A stretch of DNA of 64,000 nucleotides from Bosea sp. ANAM02 (GTDB lineage Bacteria > Pseudomonadota > Alphaproteobacteria > Rhizobiales > Beijerinckiaceae), in assembly GCF_011764485.1 (NCBI RefSeq), contig NZ_AP022848.1:3748001-3812000 (forward strand). Reading direction: 5' to 3'. The notes below the pieces were generated by a model. The model saw only the letters and a program-made list of their open reading frames with translations, was not told the origin of the DNA and ran no database searches. Position 1 is the stretch's first letter. Every line of letters begins with the position of its first letter. The position numbers were made by a program, and so were the translations under genes. This document shows, one piece after another, positions 44,694 to 53,357 of the stretch.

Positions 44694-45488
44694 TCAACCG
44701 GACACCGGGAATTCGCTTGGCCGGGCACCTTCCGCCTGCCAACTGCGCAAGCCGGGCTTTTGGCCGCGACGGTCCAGGCCGTAATGCGTCACCAAAGCGG
44801 CGAGCGCGACGCGCAGCACGACCTTGGCCGAGCGCGGCGGCCAGCGGCGTTCCTTCTCGACGAGATCGAGCCCCTTCAGGAAGCCGCAGATATCGATCGC
44901 CAGGCCTGACAGCTCGGGTCCTAGCCGGTCGCAGGCGAGTCTGACACGCTGGCGCGCCGCGAGCGCGGTGTCGGACGAGCCGGCGACATCACGCGGGCCG
45001 GCGGCCGCCTGCTCCGGCGTGAAAGCAGCGTCCCAATTCATCGTCACGCGTGGCAGCATCCCGGCCAGCGTGATATCGGCCCGGAAACGCTCGCCCGCCG
45101 CAAACTCCTCGCTACTGATCTGCGGCCTGCCATCCCTGCCGGGGCGGCGATACAGCCAGAGCAGCGGACTCTCGCGGTCGTCCATGGCGGGGGCTGGCGG
45201 CACTTTCGGCACGGATTGCGCGGCCTCCACCGCCGGAGCCCCCGACGCGGATGGCGTGAGCCCGAGCCGGGGCGGCTTCATGTCCTTCGACCAGGAGACG
45301 ACGCCTTCCGCCTCCAGAACCCGGACCGTCTCCGCCGAGACGTAGCCGGCGCCGAGGCTCGTGCCGTTCAGTGTCCGGAACAGCGCGATGCGGCCGCAGC
45401 CCAACGGTGAAATCAGGCCATAGCATCCCGGCCCGGCGAGGTGCTTCAGCAGGCGGCCGGCTTCGTTGCTCGCGATCTCGATAGTCAT
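44694..45488 (-). CDS. DUF6456 domain-containing protein
   Basis: 264-aa protein. An N-terminal winged-helix-like part (residues 1-65, RTLNGTSLGAGYVSAETVRV) is followed by a Pro-rich linker. The DUF6456 domain (about residues 105-255) starts SPLLWLYRRPGRDGRPQIS and includes FAAGERFRADITLAGMLPRV. The family is restricted mainly to Hyphomicrobiales and its function is unknown. Its start overlaps the stop of the DnaA-domain-IV gene by four bases, so the two are translationally coupled. A DNA-binding or regulatory job is suggested by the partner and the winged-helix look, without direct evidence. Confidence 0.85.
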   Translation of the reverse strand: MTIEIASNEAGRLLKHLAGPGCYGLISPLGCGRIALFRTLNGTSLGAGYVSAETVRVLEAEGVVSWSKDMKPPRLGLTPSASGAPAVEAAQSVPKVPPAPAMDDRESPLLWLYRRPGRDGRPQISSEEFAAGERFRADITLAGMLPRVTMNWDAAFTPEQAAAGPRDVAGSSDTALAARQRVRLACDRLGPELSGLAIDICGFLKGLDLVEKERRWPPRSAKVVLRVALAALVTHYGLDRRGQKPGLRSWQAEGARPSEFPVSG

Positions 45489-45853
45489 TGGCGGGCCTCC
45501 GCCGGCTGTTCGGCCAGTCGCGCCATCGCGGCCAGAAGCGCGGCTTCCAGCGCGGCGAGACCGAATTCGAGCGCGGGATCGTCGCGGCGGTCTTCGATCA
45601 GGGCGCAGGCATGGCGGACGGTGGTGCGGTCGCGGCCGAAACAGATGCCGACGCGGGTGAGGCTGAGCCCGAAGGCAACGTGAGCCAGATACATCGCCGT
45701 CTGGCGGGCCAGCGCGATCGATTTCCGGCCCCGGCTCGCAGCCCGCAGACCGGCCAGGGGAATCCGGATCGCGGCGGCGATCGCCACTTCCGCCAGCCGC
45801 GCCCCGGCGGTCGCCCGCAGGGCGGTTTGCGATTGGTCGCTCGTTATGTTCAT
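45485..45853 (-). CDS. DnaA domain IV-like DNA-binding protein
   Basis: 122-aa protein resembling the C-terminal DnaA-box-binding domain of DnaA. The helix-turn-helix part is ALARQTAMYLAHVAFGLS followed by RVGICFGRDRTTVRHACALI, matching the DnaA signature region. There is no AAA+ ATPase domain, so it cannot form initiator filaments by itself. It may compete for or read DnaA-like boxes. It is coupled by a four-base overlap to DUF6456 downstream. A good promoter candidate lies 58 bp upstream. The family match is strong; the role is inference. Confidence 0.88.
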   Translation of the reverse strand: MNITSDQSQTALRATAGARLAEVAIAAAIRIPLAGLRAASRGRKSIALARQTAMYLAHVAFGLSLTRVGICFGRDRTTVRHACALIEDRRDDPALEFGLAALEAALLAAMARLAEQPAEARQ

Positions 45854-45910
45854 GATATGTTCCTATTCGCCCTCGTGCCCTGCCTTCCAGGAAGGTGTCA
45901 CGACTATAGG

Positions 45911-45937
45911 ATTATATTCTTATATGCTGCTTGACAA
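45911..45937 (-). promoter_or_regulatory. Candidate sigma70-type promoter of the DnaA-like / DUF6456 pair
   Basis: On the minus strand, TTGTCA and TATAAT are separated by 15 bp, with the -10 about 58 bp before the ATG at 45853. The spacing is slightly short. The stretch is strongly AT-rich compared with its flanks. Confidence 0.5.
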
Positions 45938-45984
45938 GCCCGGGGGCGGATTTATCCCCGGCCCTCCCTGCGCAGCGCGCACGA

Positions 45985-46017
45985 AAAAAGCCGCCGAGGT
46001 CATCGGCGGCTTTTTTC
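45985..46017 (-). terminator. Bidirectional rho-independent terminator after mucR
   Basis: Stem gccgccga / tcggcggc with a 5-nt loop, flanked by aaaaaa on one side and tttttt on the other. It lies about 40 bp after the mucR stop and insulates the DnaA-like gene. Confidence 0.92.
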
Positions 46018-46055
46018 TTCAGGGCGGCGCGCTCAGACCACGCCGGACAGGTCGC

Positions 46056-46472
46056 TCAGCGGCGCTTGCGGCGCTGCTGGCCCAGGCCCATCTTCTTGGC
46101 GAGCTGCGAGCGCGCCTCGGCATAGTTCGGCGCGACCATCGGATAGTCCGGCGGCAGGCCCCACTTCTCGCGATACTGTTCCGGCGACATGTTGTACTGC
46201 GTGCGCAGATGCCGCTTCAGCGACTTGAACTTCTTCCCGTCCTCGAGGCAGATCAGGTAATCGGCCGTGATCGACTTCTTCACGGGAATGGCGGGCTTGG
46301 GAGCCTCGACCTGCACCACCGGCGCTGCGCCGCCGATCACGCGGCTCAGCGCCGAATGTACTTCGCTGATCAGGGCCGGCAGGTCGGAGGCCGGCACGGA
46401 ATTGTTGGAGACGTAAGCGGAAACGATATCCGCCGTCAGCTCAATGAAATCAGACCCCTCGTTATCCGTCAT
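46056..46472 (-). CDS. mucR: MucR/Ros family transcriptional regulator
   Basis: 138-aa zinc-finger regulator of the Ros/MucR family, which represses exopolysaccharide, motility and virulence genes in rhizobia and Brucella by binding AT-rich DNA. The finger is [20 protein letters not shown], with Cys, Asp and one His in place. The position of the second zinc-binding His is Gln (RTQY rather than RTHY). The C-terminus [20 protein letters not shown] and a basic GQQRRKRR tail are typical. Start ATG at 46472 with aaggaga; a longer frame upstream is unlikely. It is likely autoregulated through the AT-rich upstream region. Confidence 0.95.
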   Translation of the reverse strand: MTDNEGSDFIELTADIVSAYVSNNSVPASDLPALISEVHSALSRVIGGAAPVVQVEAPKPAIPVKKSITADYLICLEDGKKFKSLKRHLRTQYNMSPEQYREKWGLPPDYPMVAPNYAEARSQLAKKMGLGQQRRKRR

Positions 46473-46660
46473 GGCGATGTCTCTCCTTATCGTTCTTGGT
46501 AGCGTTTTGCGCTGATCGTCCACCGCCTCGCATCCGATAGCCTGATCAATATTGCCAATAGTGGGTCAAGCACCGTCAGCTCAGAATCGGATAACGCGGA
46601 CTGATCAGGACATGCGTTTATTCGATACTGTTTATCCGTGCAAGTCAGCAATTCCCAACA

Positions 46661-46693
46661 ATTGATGAATGCAAAGCTCAACAATTCATCAAT
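46661..46693. promoter_or_regulatory. Inverted repeat attgatgaat-N13-attcatcaat in the mucR/S9 peptidase gap
   Basis: Perfect 10-bp arms separated by 13 bp, in the most AT-rich patch between mucR and the peptidase gene. Each arm is also part of a near-direct repeat starting caacaatt. It is a plausible operator; MucR autoregulation is one possibility. Confidence 0.5.
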
Positions 46694-46803
46694 GGGATGC
46701 TGCATTGCAACTGAACCGCGAAATCAAAGCCGCCAAGGGTTCCGATGTCTTGCAAGCTGTTCCGCGCCCCTCTACCTGTCGGCTCCCGATGCCGGAGATC
46801 GCC

Positions 46804-48978
46804 ATGCGCCTGGAACAGGACCCTCGCTCGTCAACCCCCGGAACGGGCAAGCGCAGCCGCAGGCCAGCGCCACCGAAGGCCGACATCCGCACGACGGAAA
46901 CGCAGGTCCACGGCGTCACGCTGCGTGACGACTATGGCTGGCTGCGCGCCGAGAACTGGAAGGACGTCCTGCGCGAGCCCGACGTCCTGCCCGCCGATAT
47001 CCGCAGCTATCTCGAAGCCGAGAACGCCTATTGCAAGGCGCTGATGGCACCGACTCGGGTCTTGCAGAAGGATCTGGCCAAGGAAATGCGCGGCCGGATC
47101 AAGGAGGACGATTCGAGCGTCCCGCAGCCGGACGGGCCGTTCCTATACTACTCGCGCTATCGCAAGGGCGCCGAGCACCCGCTCATCTGCCGCAAGCCAC
47201 GAAGCAAGGCGGGGAAGAGCGGCCGGGCGGGCGAGCAGATCATGCTCGATGCCGACGCGCTCGCCGCCGGCAAGGATTTCTTCGATCTCGGCGATGCCGC
47301 GCACAGCCCGGATCACCGCCTGCTCGCATGGAGCGCCGACGAGGCCGGTTCGGAGCTGCATAGTATTCACGTCAAGAACCTGGAGAATGGCACCGAATTG
47401 CCTGACCTCGTCCGGGACACCACTGGCGAGATCATCTGGGCCAGCGATTCACAGTCCTTCTTCTATGTCGCGCTCGACGCCGACCATCGCCCGTCGCAAG
47501 TCAGGCGCCACCGCCTGGGGGAGCCCGCTGAGGCCGACGAGTTGCTGCATGACGAAGCCGATGCCGGCATGTTCGTCGATATCGACAAGACCCAGTCCGG
47601 CCGCTTCCTGCTGATCACGATCGGCGACCACGAAACGTCGGAGACGCGCATTCTGGACCTCGACCGTCCGGAGGCGCAGCCCGTGCTCGTCGCGGAACGC
47701 CAGCCGGGGCGCCAATACAGCCTGGAGCATCACGGCGACGTCTTCGCGATCCTGACCAATGCCGGGCGCGCCGAGGATTTCAAGATCGTCACGGCTCCCG
47801 TCGATGCACCGGCTCCAGCGAACTGGCATGAGCTGATCGCCCATAAGCCCGGCCGCCTCATCCTCGACCATGTCTGCCTGCAGGGGCGCCTGATCCGGCT
47901 GGAGCGGGAGGACGGGTTGCCGCGCATCGTCATCCGCAGCCTTGCCGAAGGCACCGAGAGCAGCATCGCCTTCGACGAGGAGGCCTATGGGCTCGGCATG
48001 GACGCAGGCTACGAATTCGAGACGAATACGCTGCGCTTCATCTATGCCTCGATGGCGCGGCCGGCCGAAACCTATGACTACGACCTCGAAACCGGCGCGC
48101 GGACCTTGCTGAAGCGGCAGGACGTGCCCTCCGGCCACGATCCCGTCGGCTACAAGGTGCGGCGCATCTTCGCCACGGCCCCGGACGGGGCGCGCGTGCC
48201 GATCTCGATCCTGCACCGGGCCGATCTCGTGCTCGACGGCAGCGCGCCCTGCCTGCTCTACGGCTACGGTTCCTACGGCTCGGCGATGTCGGCCTCGTTC
48301 CGGACGCGGCCGCTCAGCCTGGTCGATCGCGGCTTCGTCTACGCGATCGCCCATGTGCGTGGGGGAACCGAGAAGGGCTGGCGCTGGTATCTCGACGGCA
48401 AGCGCGAGAACAAGCGCAACACCTTCACCGATTTCATCGCCGCCGCAGGAGCGCTGGCCGATGCCGGCTTCACGACACGCGGGCGCATCGTCGCCGAAGG
48501 CGGCAGCGCCGGCGGCATGCTGATGGGCGCCGTCGCCAACATGGCGCCGGAGCTCTTCGCCGGCATCGTCGCGGAAGTGCCTTTCGTCGACGTGCTCAAT
48601 ACGATCCTCGACGACACCCTGCCGCTGACGCCGCCGGAATGGCCGGAATGGGGCGATCCCATCCGCGACGTGAAGGCCTTCGAGACCATCCGCAGCTATT
48701 CGCCCTACGACAACGTCACGGCGCAGGCCTATCCGCCGATCCTCGCCATGGCCGGGCTGACCGATCCGCGCGTGACCTATTGGGAACCGGCGAAATGGGT
48801 CGCCCGGCTGCGGGCGACGATGACCGGCGGCGGGCCGGTGATGCTGCACACCAATATGGAAGCCGGCCATGCCGGCTCGGCCGGGCGTTTCGACTCGCTG
48901 AAAGAGACGGCGCTGGCCTATGCCTTCGCCATCCATACGGTCGGCGAAGGCTGGGATGCGGCTGGATCATCGGACTGA
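46804..48978 (+). CDS. ptrB: S9 family oligopeptidase (oligopeptidase B / prolyl oligopeptidase type)
   Basis: About 724-aa serine peptidase. An N-terminal beta-propeller (about residues 60-430) gates the active site. The C-terminal alpha/beta hydrolase domain has Ser568 in EGGSAGGM, Asp654 in GLTDPRV and His689 in EAGHAGSAGRF. Oligopeptidase B cleaves short peptides after basic residues in the cytoplasm. The end NGWRWYLDGKRENKRNTF-like region (KGWRWYLDGKREN) and VTYWEP match OpB. The start is uncertain: ATG 46804 has ggag seven bases upstream; ATG 46789 and 46669 are in frame. A 45-bp perfect inverted repeat spans its stop codon. Confidence 0.93.
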   Translation: MRLEQDPRSSTPGTGKRSRRPAPPKADIRTTETQVHGVTLRDDYGWLRAENWKDVLREPDVLPADIRSYLEAENAYCKALMAPTRVLQKDLAKEMRGRIKEDDSSVPQPDGPFLYYSRYRKGAEHPLICRKPRSKAGKSGRAGEQIMLDADALAAGKDFFDLGDAAHSPDHRLLAWSADEAGSELHSIHVKNLENGTELPDLVRDTTGEIIWASDSQSFFYVALDADHRPSQVRRHRLGEPAEADELLHDEADAGMFVDIDKTQSGRFLLITIGDHETSETRILDLDRPEAQPVLVAERQPGRQYSLEHHGDVFAILTNAGRAEDFKIVTAPVDAPAPANWHELIAHKPGRLILDHVCLQGRLIRLEREDGLPRIVIRSLAEGTESSIAFDEEAYGLGMDAGYEFETNTLRFIYASMARPAETYDYDLETGARTLLKRQDVPSGHDPVGYKVRRIFATAPDGARVPISILHRADLVLDGSAPCLLYGYGSYGSAMSASFRTRPLSLVDRGFVYAIAHVRGGTEKGWRWYLDGKRENKRNTFTDFIAAAGALADAGFTTRGRIVAEGGSAGGMLMGAVANMAPELFAGIVAEVPFVDVLNTILDDTLPLTPPEWPEWGDPIRDVKAFETIRSYSPYDNVTAQAYPPILAMAGLTDPRVTYWEPAKWVARLRATMTGGGPVMLHTNMEAGHAGSAGRFDSLKETALAYAFAIHTVGEGWDAAGSSD

Positions 48979-49005
48979 ATATCGTATTCAGTCCGATGAT
49001 CCAGC
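48961..49005. repeat. 45-bp perfect inverted repeat spanning the peptidase stop codon
   Basis: 21-bp arms beginning gctggatcatcggactgaat and ending attcagtccgatgatccagc, with a 3-nt loop. The stop tga at 48976-48978 lies in the left arm. It lies between convergent genes and could terminate transcription both ways, though no T-run follows. Confidence 0.9.
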
Positions 49006-49016
49006 TCTTTGGTCTT

Positions 49017-49062
49017 GCATCGGCTTCTCCCGAAAACCGCGCTCCACTTTTCGGGTCGATGC
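49017..49062. repeat. Family F short palindrome, copy 2
   Basis: 46-bp element: gcatcgg...cccgaaaaccgc / ctccacttttcgggtcgatgc. It shares ccacttttcgg and flanking gcatcg / cgatgc with 29599-29642. Confidence 0.75.
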
Positions 49063-49076
49063 ATAAGGGCGTCTGA

Positions 49077-50456
49077 TCAGACGCCGAGCCGGCTCTTCTC
49101 GCTGGCGAGATAGATCTTGAGCTCGTCCATCGAGGCGAAGCTGTATTCGCCATCGGGCGTGCGCGCGCGGATCGAACCGTCGGCGTAGATGGTGAAATGC
49201 GCATCGCCGACCTGATAGGCGCCGACGATGCCCTCGTCGGACGCGGGGCGGCTCTCGGCAGCGGCCGGGGCCTGCTCGGCCGGGTTCTCATCGATTGCGG
49301 CGGCCTCGGGAAGATCCGCCGAAGGAGCCTCGTCCGGCTCCTGAGGCGCGGGCAGATCGGCCGGCCCGGCCAACACCTCGGGTTCGGCGTCGACGGCGGC
49401 TGGCTCGGCAGGCGCTTCGAAAGCCTGCGGCTCGGTGCGCGGCGGCCAGAGCGGAGCGGCGTCCTCGGCGGGCGCGGGCTCTTCGGCCGGCGGCGTGCCG
49501 AGCCAGGGCTCGCGGCGCGGCGCGGCACGGTCCATCCAGGTTTCCGCCGCGGCGAAGGGATCCGGCTCCGGGGCGAAGGAGGGCTCGATGCGGCCGGTCT
49601 CGGGCTCCGGCTCGTTGAGATGCCCCGCGAGGCTCGCGCGCAGGGCACTGAATTCGTCGAGTTCTTCCGCCGCGTCAGCCGGTGTCTTCGGGGCTTCGAC
49701 GGGAGCGATCGACGGCTCCTCCGGCGAAGGCTCGCTCGACGAGACGATGTCCGAAGGCTCCGGCTCGTCACGCTCGACGACGCTTTCCTCTTCGATGGAG
49801 GGCTGAACCTTCGCGGCGACCAGTTCGGCCGGCTCATGCCCCTCCGCCTCGACTGTGACGGCGGGCGCGACCAGCTCGGGCGGCGGCAACGACGCCTCTC
49901 CGAACATGTCGGGCAGCGGCTCCGTGCTCTCCACTGCGGGCTCGGCAACCGCATCGGATTCGTCCTCGGCGGCAGGCTCCGGCTCGTCCAGCTTCTGCGC
50001 GACGAGCGCGCCGAACAGATCGCGCTCCCCGGGCGAAGCGGCCTCCGCGGCCGGCGCCGGTGCCTTTTCGTCGTCGGTCGCCGCCAGCGCCTGCGCCACG
50101 GCGCTCGTCGCAGCCGCACCCGCGACCGCACCGATCGCTGCCGGGGCCACGGGAGGCACGAAGGCGGGAGCTTCGGGCCGCGCCGGCGCGGCGAACGGTG
50201 CCTGCTCGGGGACGGCAGCCGGAAGCGGCGCCTGTGTCCGCAACGCAATCGCCTCGACCAGCGCGCGCCGGATCCCCCTGATCTCCTTGAGAACCCAGGC
50301 CAAAGAAAGCATGATCAGGCCGGCACTGCTGGCGATCGAACCGATGATAACCTGGGTGAAACCACGCTCCAGCACCAGATAAGGCCAGCCGTCATAGATG
50401 GCGTAGCCACCGCCGCCGAACAGGAGCAAGCCCAGAACAGTAAAAATCGCGATCAA
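49077..50456 (-). CDS. Large membrane-anchored disordered protein, unknown function
   Basis: 459-aa protein. Two N-terminal transmembrane helices (LGLLLFGGGGYAIYDGWPYL and GSIASSAGLIMLSLAWVL) are followed by about 330 residues of Ala/Pro/Glu-rich acidic disorder. A folded-looking C-terminal module of about 50 residues (GAYQVGDAHFTIYADGSIRA, then SFASMDELKIYLASE) closes it. I recall similar C-terminal modules in rhizobial hypothetical proteins. The start is TTG (50456), with aagga seven bases before it; no ATG precedes the first helix in frame. It converges with the S9 peptidase and is divergent from sodB. Function unknown. Confidence 0.8.
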   Translation of the reverse strand: MIAIFTVLGLLLFGGGGYAIYDGWPYLVLERGFTQVIIGSIASSAGLIMLSLAWVLKEIRGIRRALVEAIALRTQAPLPAAVPEQAPFAAPARPEAPAFVPPVAPAAIGAVAGAAATSAVAQALAATDDEKAPAPAAEAASPGERDLFGALVAQKLDEPEPAAEDESDAVAEPAVESTEPLPDMFGEASLPPPELVAPAVTVEAEGHEPAELVAAKVQPSIEEESVVERDEPEPSDIVSSSEPSPEEPSIAPVEAPKTPADAAEELDEFSALRASLAGHLNEPEPETGRIEPSFAPEPDPFAAAETWMDRAAPRREPWLGTPPAEEPAPAEDAAPLWPPRTEPQAFEAPAEPAAVDAEPEVLAGPADLPAPQEPDEAPSADLPEAAAIDENPAEQAPAAAESRPASDEGIVGAYQVGDAHFTIYADGSIRARTPDGEYSFASMDELKIYLASEKSRLGV

Positions 50457-50744
50457 TTCGATATCCTTGGCAGAGCCGCATCCGCTTTGGGCCGAGGCGA
50501 CCGTCGCGTCACTATCTAATGTATTGAATAAGGGGAAGTTTCCAATCCGGACCGCTTAGAGCGAGAAATCTGGCGCGATTGGGGCGCCCTGTCGAGAAGG
50601 CATGTGCTTTTCGCAGCCGGAGCGGTTGTCGACCGGCGTGCAGGCGCTTAACTATCGCAGGGAATGGCAGGGCCGCCCACGGCTCAGCCTGCCCTGGCAG
50701 GCCATTCTCATTTCAAGCGATTTCACAGCCCGAGGAGAGGCCTG

Positions 50745-51341
50745 ATGTCCTTTACCCTTCCCGATCTTCCCTACGCCCATGATGCGCTCCAGCCCTTCAT
50801 GTCGAAGGAGACGCTCGAGTACCATCACGACAAGCACCACCTCGCCTATGTGACCAACGGCAACAACGCCATCAAGGGCACGGAATTCGAGGGCAAGTCG
50901 CTGGAGGAGATCGTCAAGGGCTCCTATGGCAAGAACCCGGCCGTCTTCAACAATGCCGGCCAGCACTACAACCACCTCCATTTCTGGAAGTGGATGAAGC
51001 CGAATGGCGGCGGCAAGATCCCGGGCGCGCTGGAGAAAGCGATCGTCGACTCGTTCGGCTCGGTCGACAAGTTTAAGGAAGACTTCGTCGCCGCCGGCGT
51101 CGGCCAGTTCGGCTCGGGCTGGGCCTGGCTCGAGGTCAAGGGCGGCAAGCTTGCCGTGAGCAAGACCCCGAACGGCGAGAGCCCGCTCGTCCATGGTGGC
51201 GCGCCGATCCTCGGTGTCGACGTCTGGGAGCACTCCTACTACATCGACTACCGCAACCGTCGCCCCGACTATCTCAAGGCCTTCCTGGAGAGTCTCGTGA
51301 ACTGGGACTACGTCGCAGAGCGCTTCGACGCCGCGAAGTAA
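50745..51341 (+). CDS. sodB: Superoxide dismutase (Fe-type)
   Basis: 198-aa Fe/Mn superoxide dismutase, converting superoxide to oxygen and peroxide. Metal ligands are visible: His in LEYHHDKHH, His in YNHLHFW, and Asp and His in DVWEHSYY. The Gln in NNAGQHYNH and the AGVGQFGSGWAW region fit the iron form. The protein starts MSFTLPDLPYAHDAL with ggagagg just upstream; the longer frame from 50664 is not used. It is cytoplasmic, lacking a signal peptide. A strong terminator follows the stop by 24 bp, so it is monocistronic. Confidence 0.96.
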   Translation: MSFTLPDLPYAHDALQPFMSKETLEYHHDKHHLAYVTNGNNAIKGTEFEGKSLEEIVKGSYGKNPAVFNNAGQHYNHLHFWKWMKPNGGGKIPGALEKAIVDSFGSVDKFKEDFVAAGVGQFGSGWAWLEVKGGKLAVSKTPNGESPLVHGGAPILGVDVWEHSYYIDYRNRRPDYLKAFLESLVNWDYVAERFDAAK

Positions 51342-51364
51342 GCGGCGGATCGCCGGATACGAGA

Positions 51365-51391
51365 ACGGGGCCTCGCGGCCCCGTTTTTGTT
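51365..51391 (+). terminator. Rho-independent terminator of sodB
   Basis: Stem acggggcc / ggccccgt around tcgc, followed by tttttgttt. Confidence 0.93.
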
Positions 51392-51395
51392 TGCT

Positions 51396-51530
51396 GTCAT
51401 CCCGCACGCGCTGCGGCGCGAAGTGCCGCTGCGCAGATGCGGGACCGTCGTCAGGAGGAGGCGCCTTACCGTGATGCGGTCCCGTGTCTGCGCAGCGGCA
51501 TTGCATGCCGCAGCGCGTGCGGGATGGCAG
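51396..51530. repeat. Palindromic element with 'gtcatcccgcacgcgctgcgg' arms (family B-like)
   Basis: 135 bp with outer arms gtcatcccgcacgcgctgcg and cgcagcgcgtgcgggatggc and inner gccgctgcgcaga / tctgcgcagcggc. It is related in layout to family B but differs in core sequence. It lies between the sodB terminator and the chemoreceptor 3' end. Confidence 0.8.
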
Positions 51531-51559
51531 GCGCTCCCGAAGCCCGCCGCCCCCGGCGC

Positions 51560-53257
51560 TCAGGCGGCGACGTTGCGCAGGAACTGGTCGACGGTCGAAT
51601 CGAGGCGCTGTGCCTGGTCCGCGACCTCGCCGGCAGCGCCCCGCACCTGCTCGGCCGAGCGACCGGTTTCCTCGACGCTGTCGGCGAGCACGCTGAGATC
51701 GCTCGAAACCGAGAGAGCCGAGGTGCTGGCCATGGCGACGCCGCTGGCGATCTCGCCGGTCGCGATGGCCTGCTGCTCGATCGAGGTCGCGACCGAGTTC
51801 GCGAATTTCTCGATGGCGTTCATCCGCTCGGCGATGTTCTGGATCGCGCCGACGACCTGGCCGGTGGCGCCCTGGATCGCCGCGACCTGCGCCACGATGC
51901 GGTCGGTGGCATCCGCGGTCTGCGCCGCCAGCGACTTGACCTCGTTGGCGACGACGGCGAAGCCGCGGCCGGCCTCGCCGGCACGCGCCGCCTCGATGGT
52001 GGCGTTCAGCGCCAGCAGGTTCGTCTGCGCGGCGATGTCACGGATCAGGTTGACGACCTCGCCGATGGCGCGGGCGGTCTCGTCGAGTGCCTGCACGGAG
52101 CCCGCCGTGTCACGCGAGACGGAGGCCGCCTCGACGATCTCGGTGCGGACGCGGCGGACCTGGAACTCGACCTCGCGGATCGCCGCGCCCATCTCTTCGG
52201 CCGCCTGCGCGGCATTCTCGACATTGCCGGAGGCGCCATGGGCGTTGTCGGCGGCACGCGCGGCGCGCTCGGAGGATTCCGCGGCGACGCGGGCTAGGCC
52301 GTCCGAAGCCTCGCGCATGCGCTCGGCATTGCTCTTGAACGCTTCCAGCGCCAGGCCGACCTCGGTGCGGAACGAGGTGATCGCGTGGTCGACGCCCTGC
52401 TGGCGCGAGCGCCGCTCGACTTCGGACGCGCTCTGCTTTTCCTCGAGCATCGCCCGCTCGGCGAGGCGGACCTTGAGGACGCTGAGCGCCCGGGCGATAG
52501 CCCCGATCTCGTCGCGCCGCCCTAATGCATCGATCTGCGTCGAGAGATTCCCGTCGGAAATGCTGACGATCGCCTTGGTCATGCTGCGCAGCGGGCGCAT
52601 CGCCCGCGACAGCGAAAACCAGAGCAACGGCCCGAGCACCAGCAGGATGAGCAAACCAAGCCCCATGGTGACGAACTGCTCCCAGGCAGCGCGGGCGACG
52701 AGGCGCGTCTTGTCGAAGCGCAGCGCGACATAGCCGATCTGCTTCTGCTGGCTGCCGATCCGGACCGCGTGAATCTTCGTCAGGTAGACATCATCCTCGA
52801 CATCGATCTCGGTGCGCTTCTCCAGCGCCTTCCACGGATCCTCACCGACCGCTTCGGTCAGCCAGCGCGGCGTCAGCGAAAGGCGTGCTTCCTCGTTGCG
52901 CCCGGCGGAAGCCAGGCCAGCGAGATCGTCGCCGACGATGCCGGCATCGAAATCGGGGTCGCGCCGGAGGGAAGCGAGAATGTATCCGAGCGTGCTGTTG
53001 TCCCGTGAAAGGATCAGCGACGGCGCGGCATTGACGACCATCAGGGTCAGCGCCGTTACCTTCTGGTCGAGATCGGCCCGCGTGCGGGCGTCGTTGTAGC
53101 GGGCGATCGCCATCACGACGAAGACGACGGCAATGGCGACGATGGCCACGGCCGCCGCCGCGATCTGCCGGCTGAGGGAGCCCAGGCCCTGCCCGCCCGG
53201 CTGCACCGGCTCTCCCGCGCCGGCTGCGCGCCTGAACACCTTCATCGAGCCGATCAT
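51560..53257 (-). CDS. Methyl-accepting chemotaxis protein
   Basis: About 565-aa chemoreceptor. A basic N-terminus (KVFRRAAG) leads to TM1 ([20 protein letters not shown]), a periplasmic sensor of about 140 residues and TM2 ([18 protein letters not shown]). A HAMP domain follows, then a long coiled coil ending in the hairpin tip [39 protein letters not shown]. The tip is the CheA/CheW-binding signature. No cheA/cheW neighbours are present. The start is uncertain between ATG 53257 (MIGSMKVF) and ATG 53245; the longer frame from 53311 is unlikely. Ligand unknown. Confidence 0.92.
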   Translation of the reverse strand: MIGSMKVFRRAAGAGEPVQPGGQGLGSLSRQIAAAAVAIVAIAVVFVVMAIARYNDARTRADLDQKVTALTLMVVNAAPSLILSRDNSTLGYILASLRRDPDFDAGIVGDDLAGLASAGRNEEARLSLTPRWLTEAVGEDPWKALEKRTEIDVEDDVYLTKIHAVRIGSQQKQIGYVALRFDKTRLVARAAWEQFVTMGLGLLILLVLGPLLWFSLSRAMRPLRSMTKAIVSISDGNLSTQIDALGRRDEIGAIARALSVLKVRLAERAMLEEKQSASEVERRSRQQGVDHAITSFRTEVGLALEAFKSNAERMREASDGLARVAAESSERAARAADNAHGASGNVENAAQAAEEMGAAIREVEFQVRRVRTEIVEAASVSRDTAGSVQALDETARAIGEVVNLIRDIAAQTNLLALNATIEAARAGEAGRGFAVVANEVKSLAAQTADATDRIVAQVAAIQGATGQVVGAIQNIAERMNAIEKFANSVATSIEQQAIATGEIASGVAMASTSALSVSSDLSVLADSVEETGRSAEQVRGAAGEVADQAQRLDSTVDQFLRNVAA

Positions 53258-53357
53258 CTCCGATACCGGCGCATCCTGCTGCGAAGAGCGGCGCCTCCAA
53301 CCAGCCGCCACAATGGCCGATCCCGGTAAACAAATCGCTTGCGAGCACTCCCCGCGA

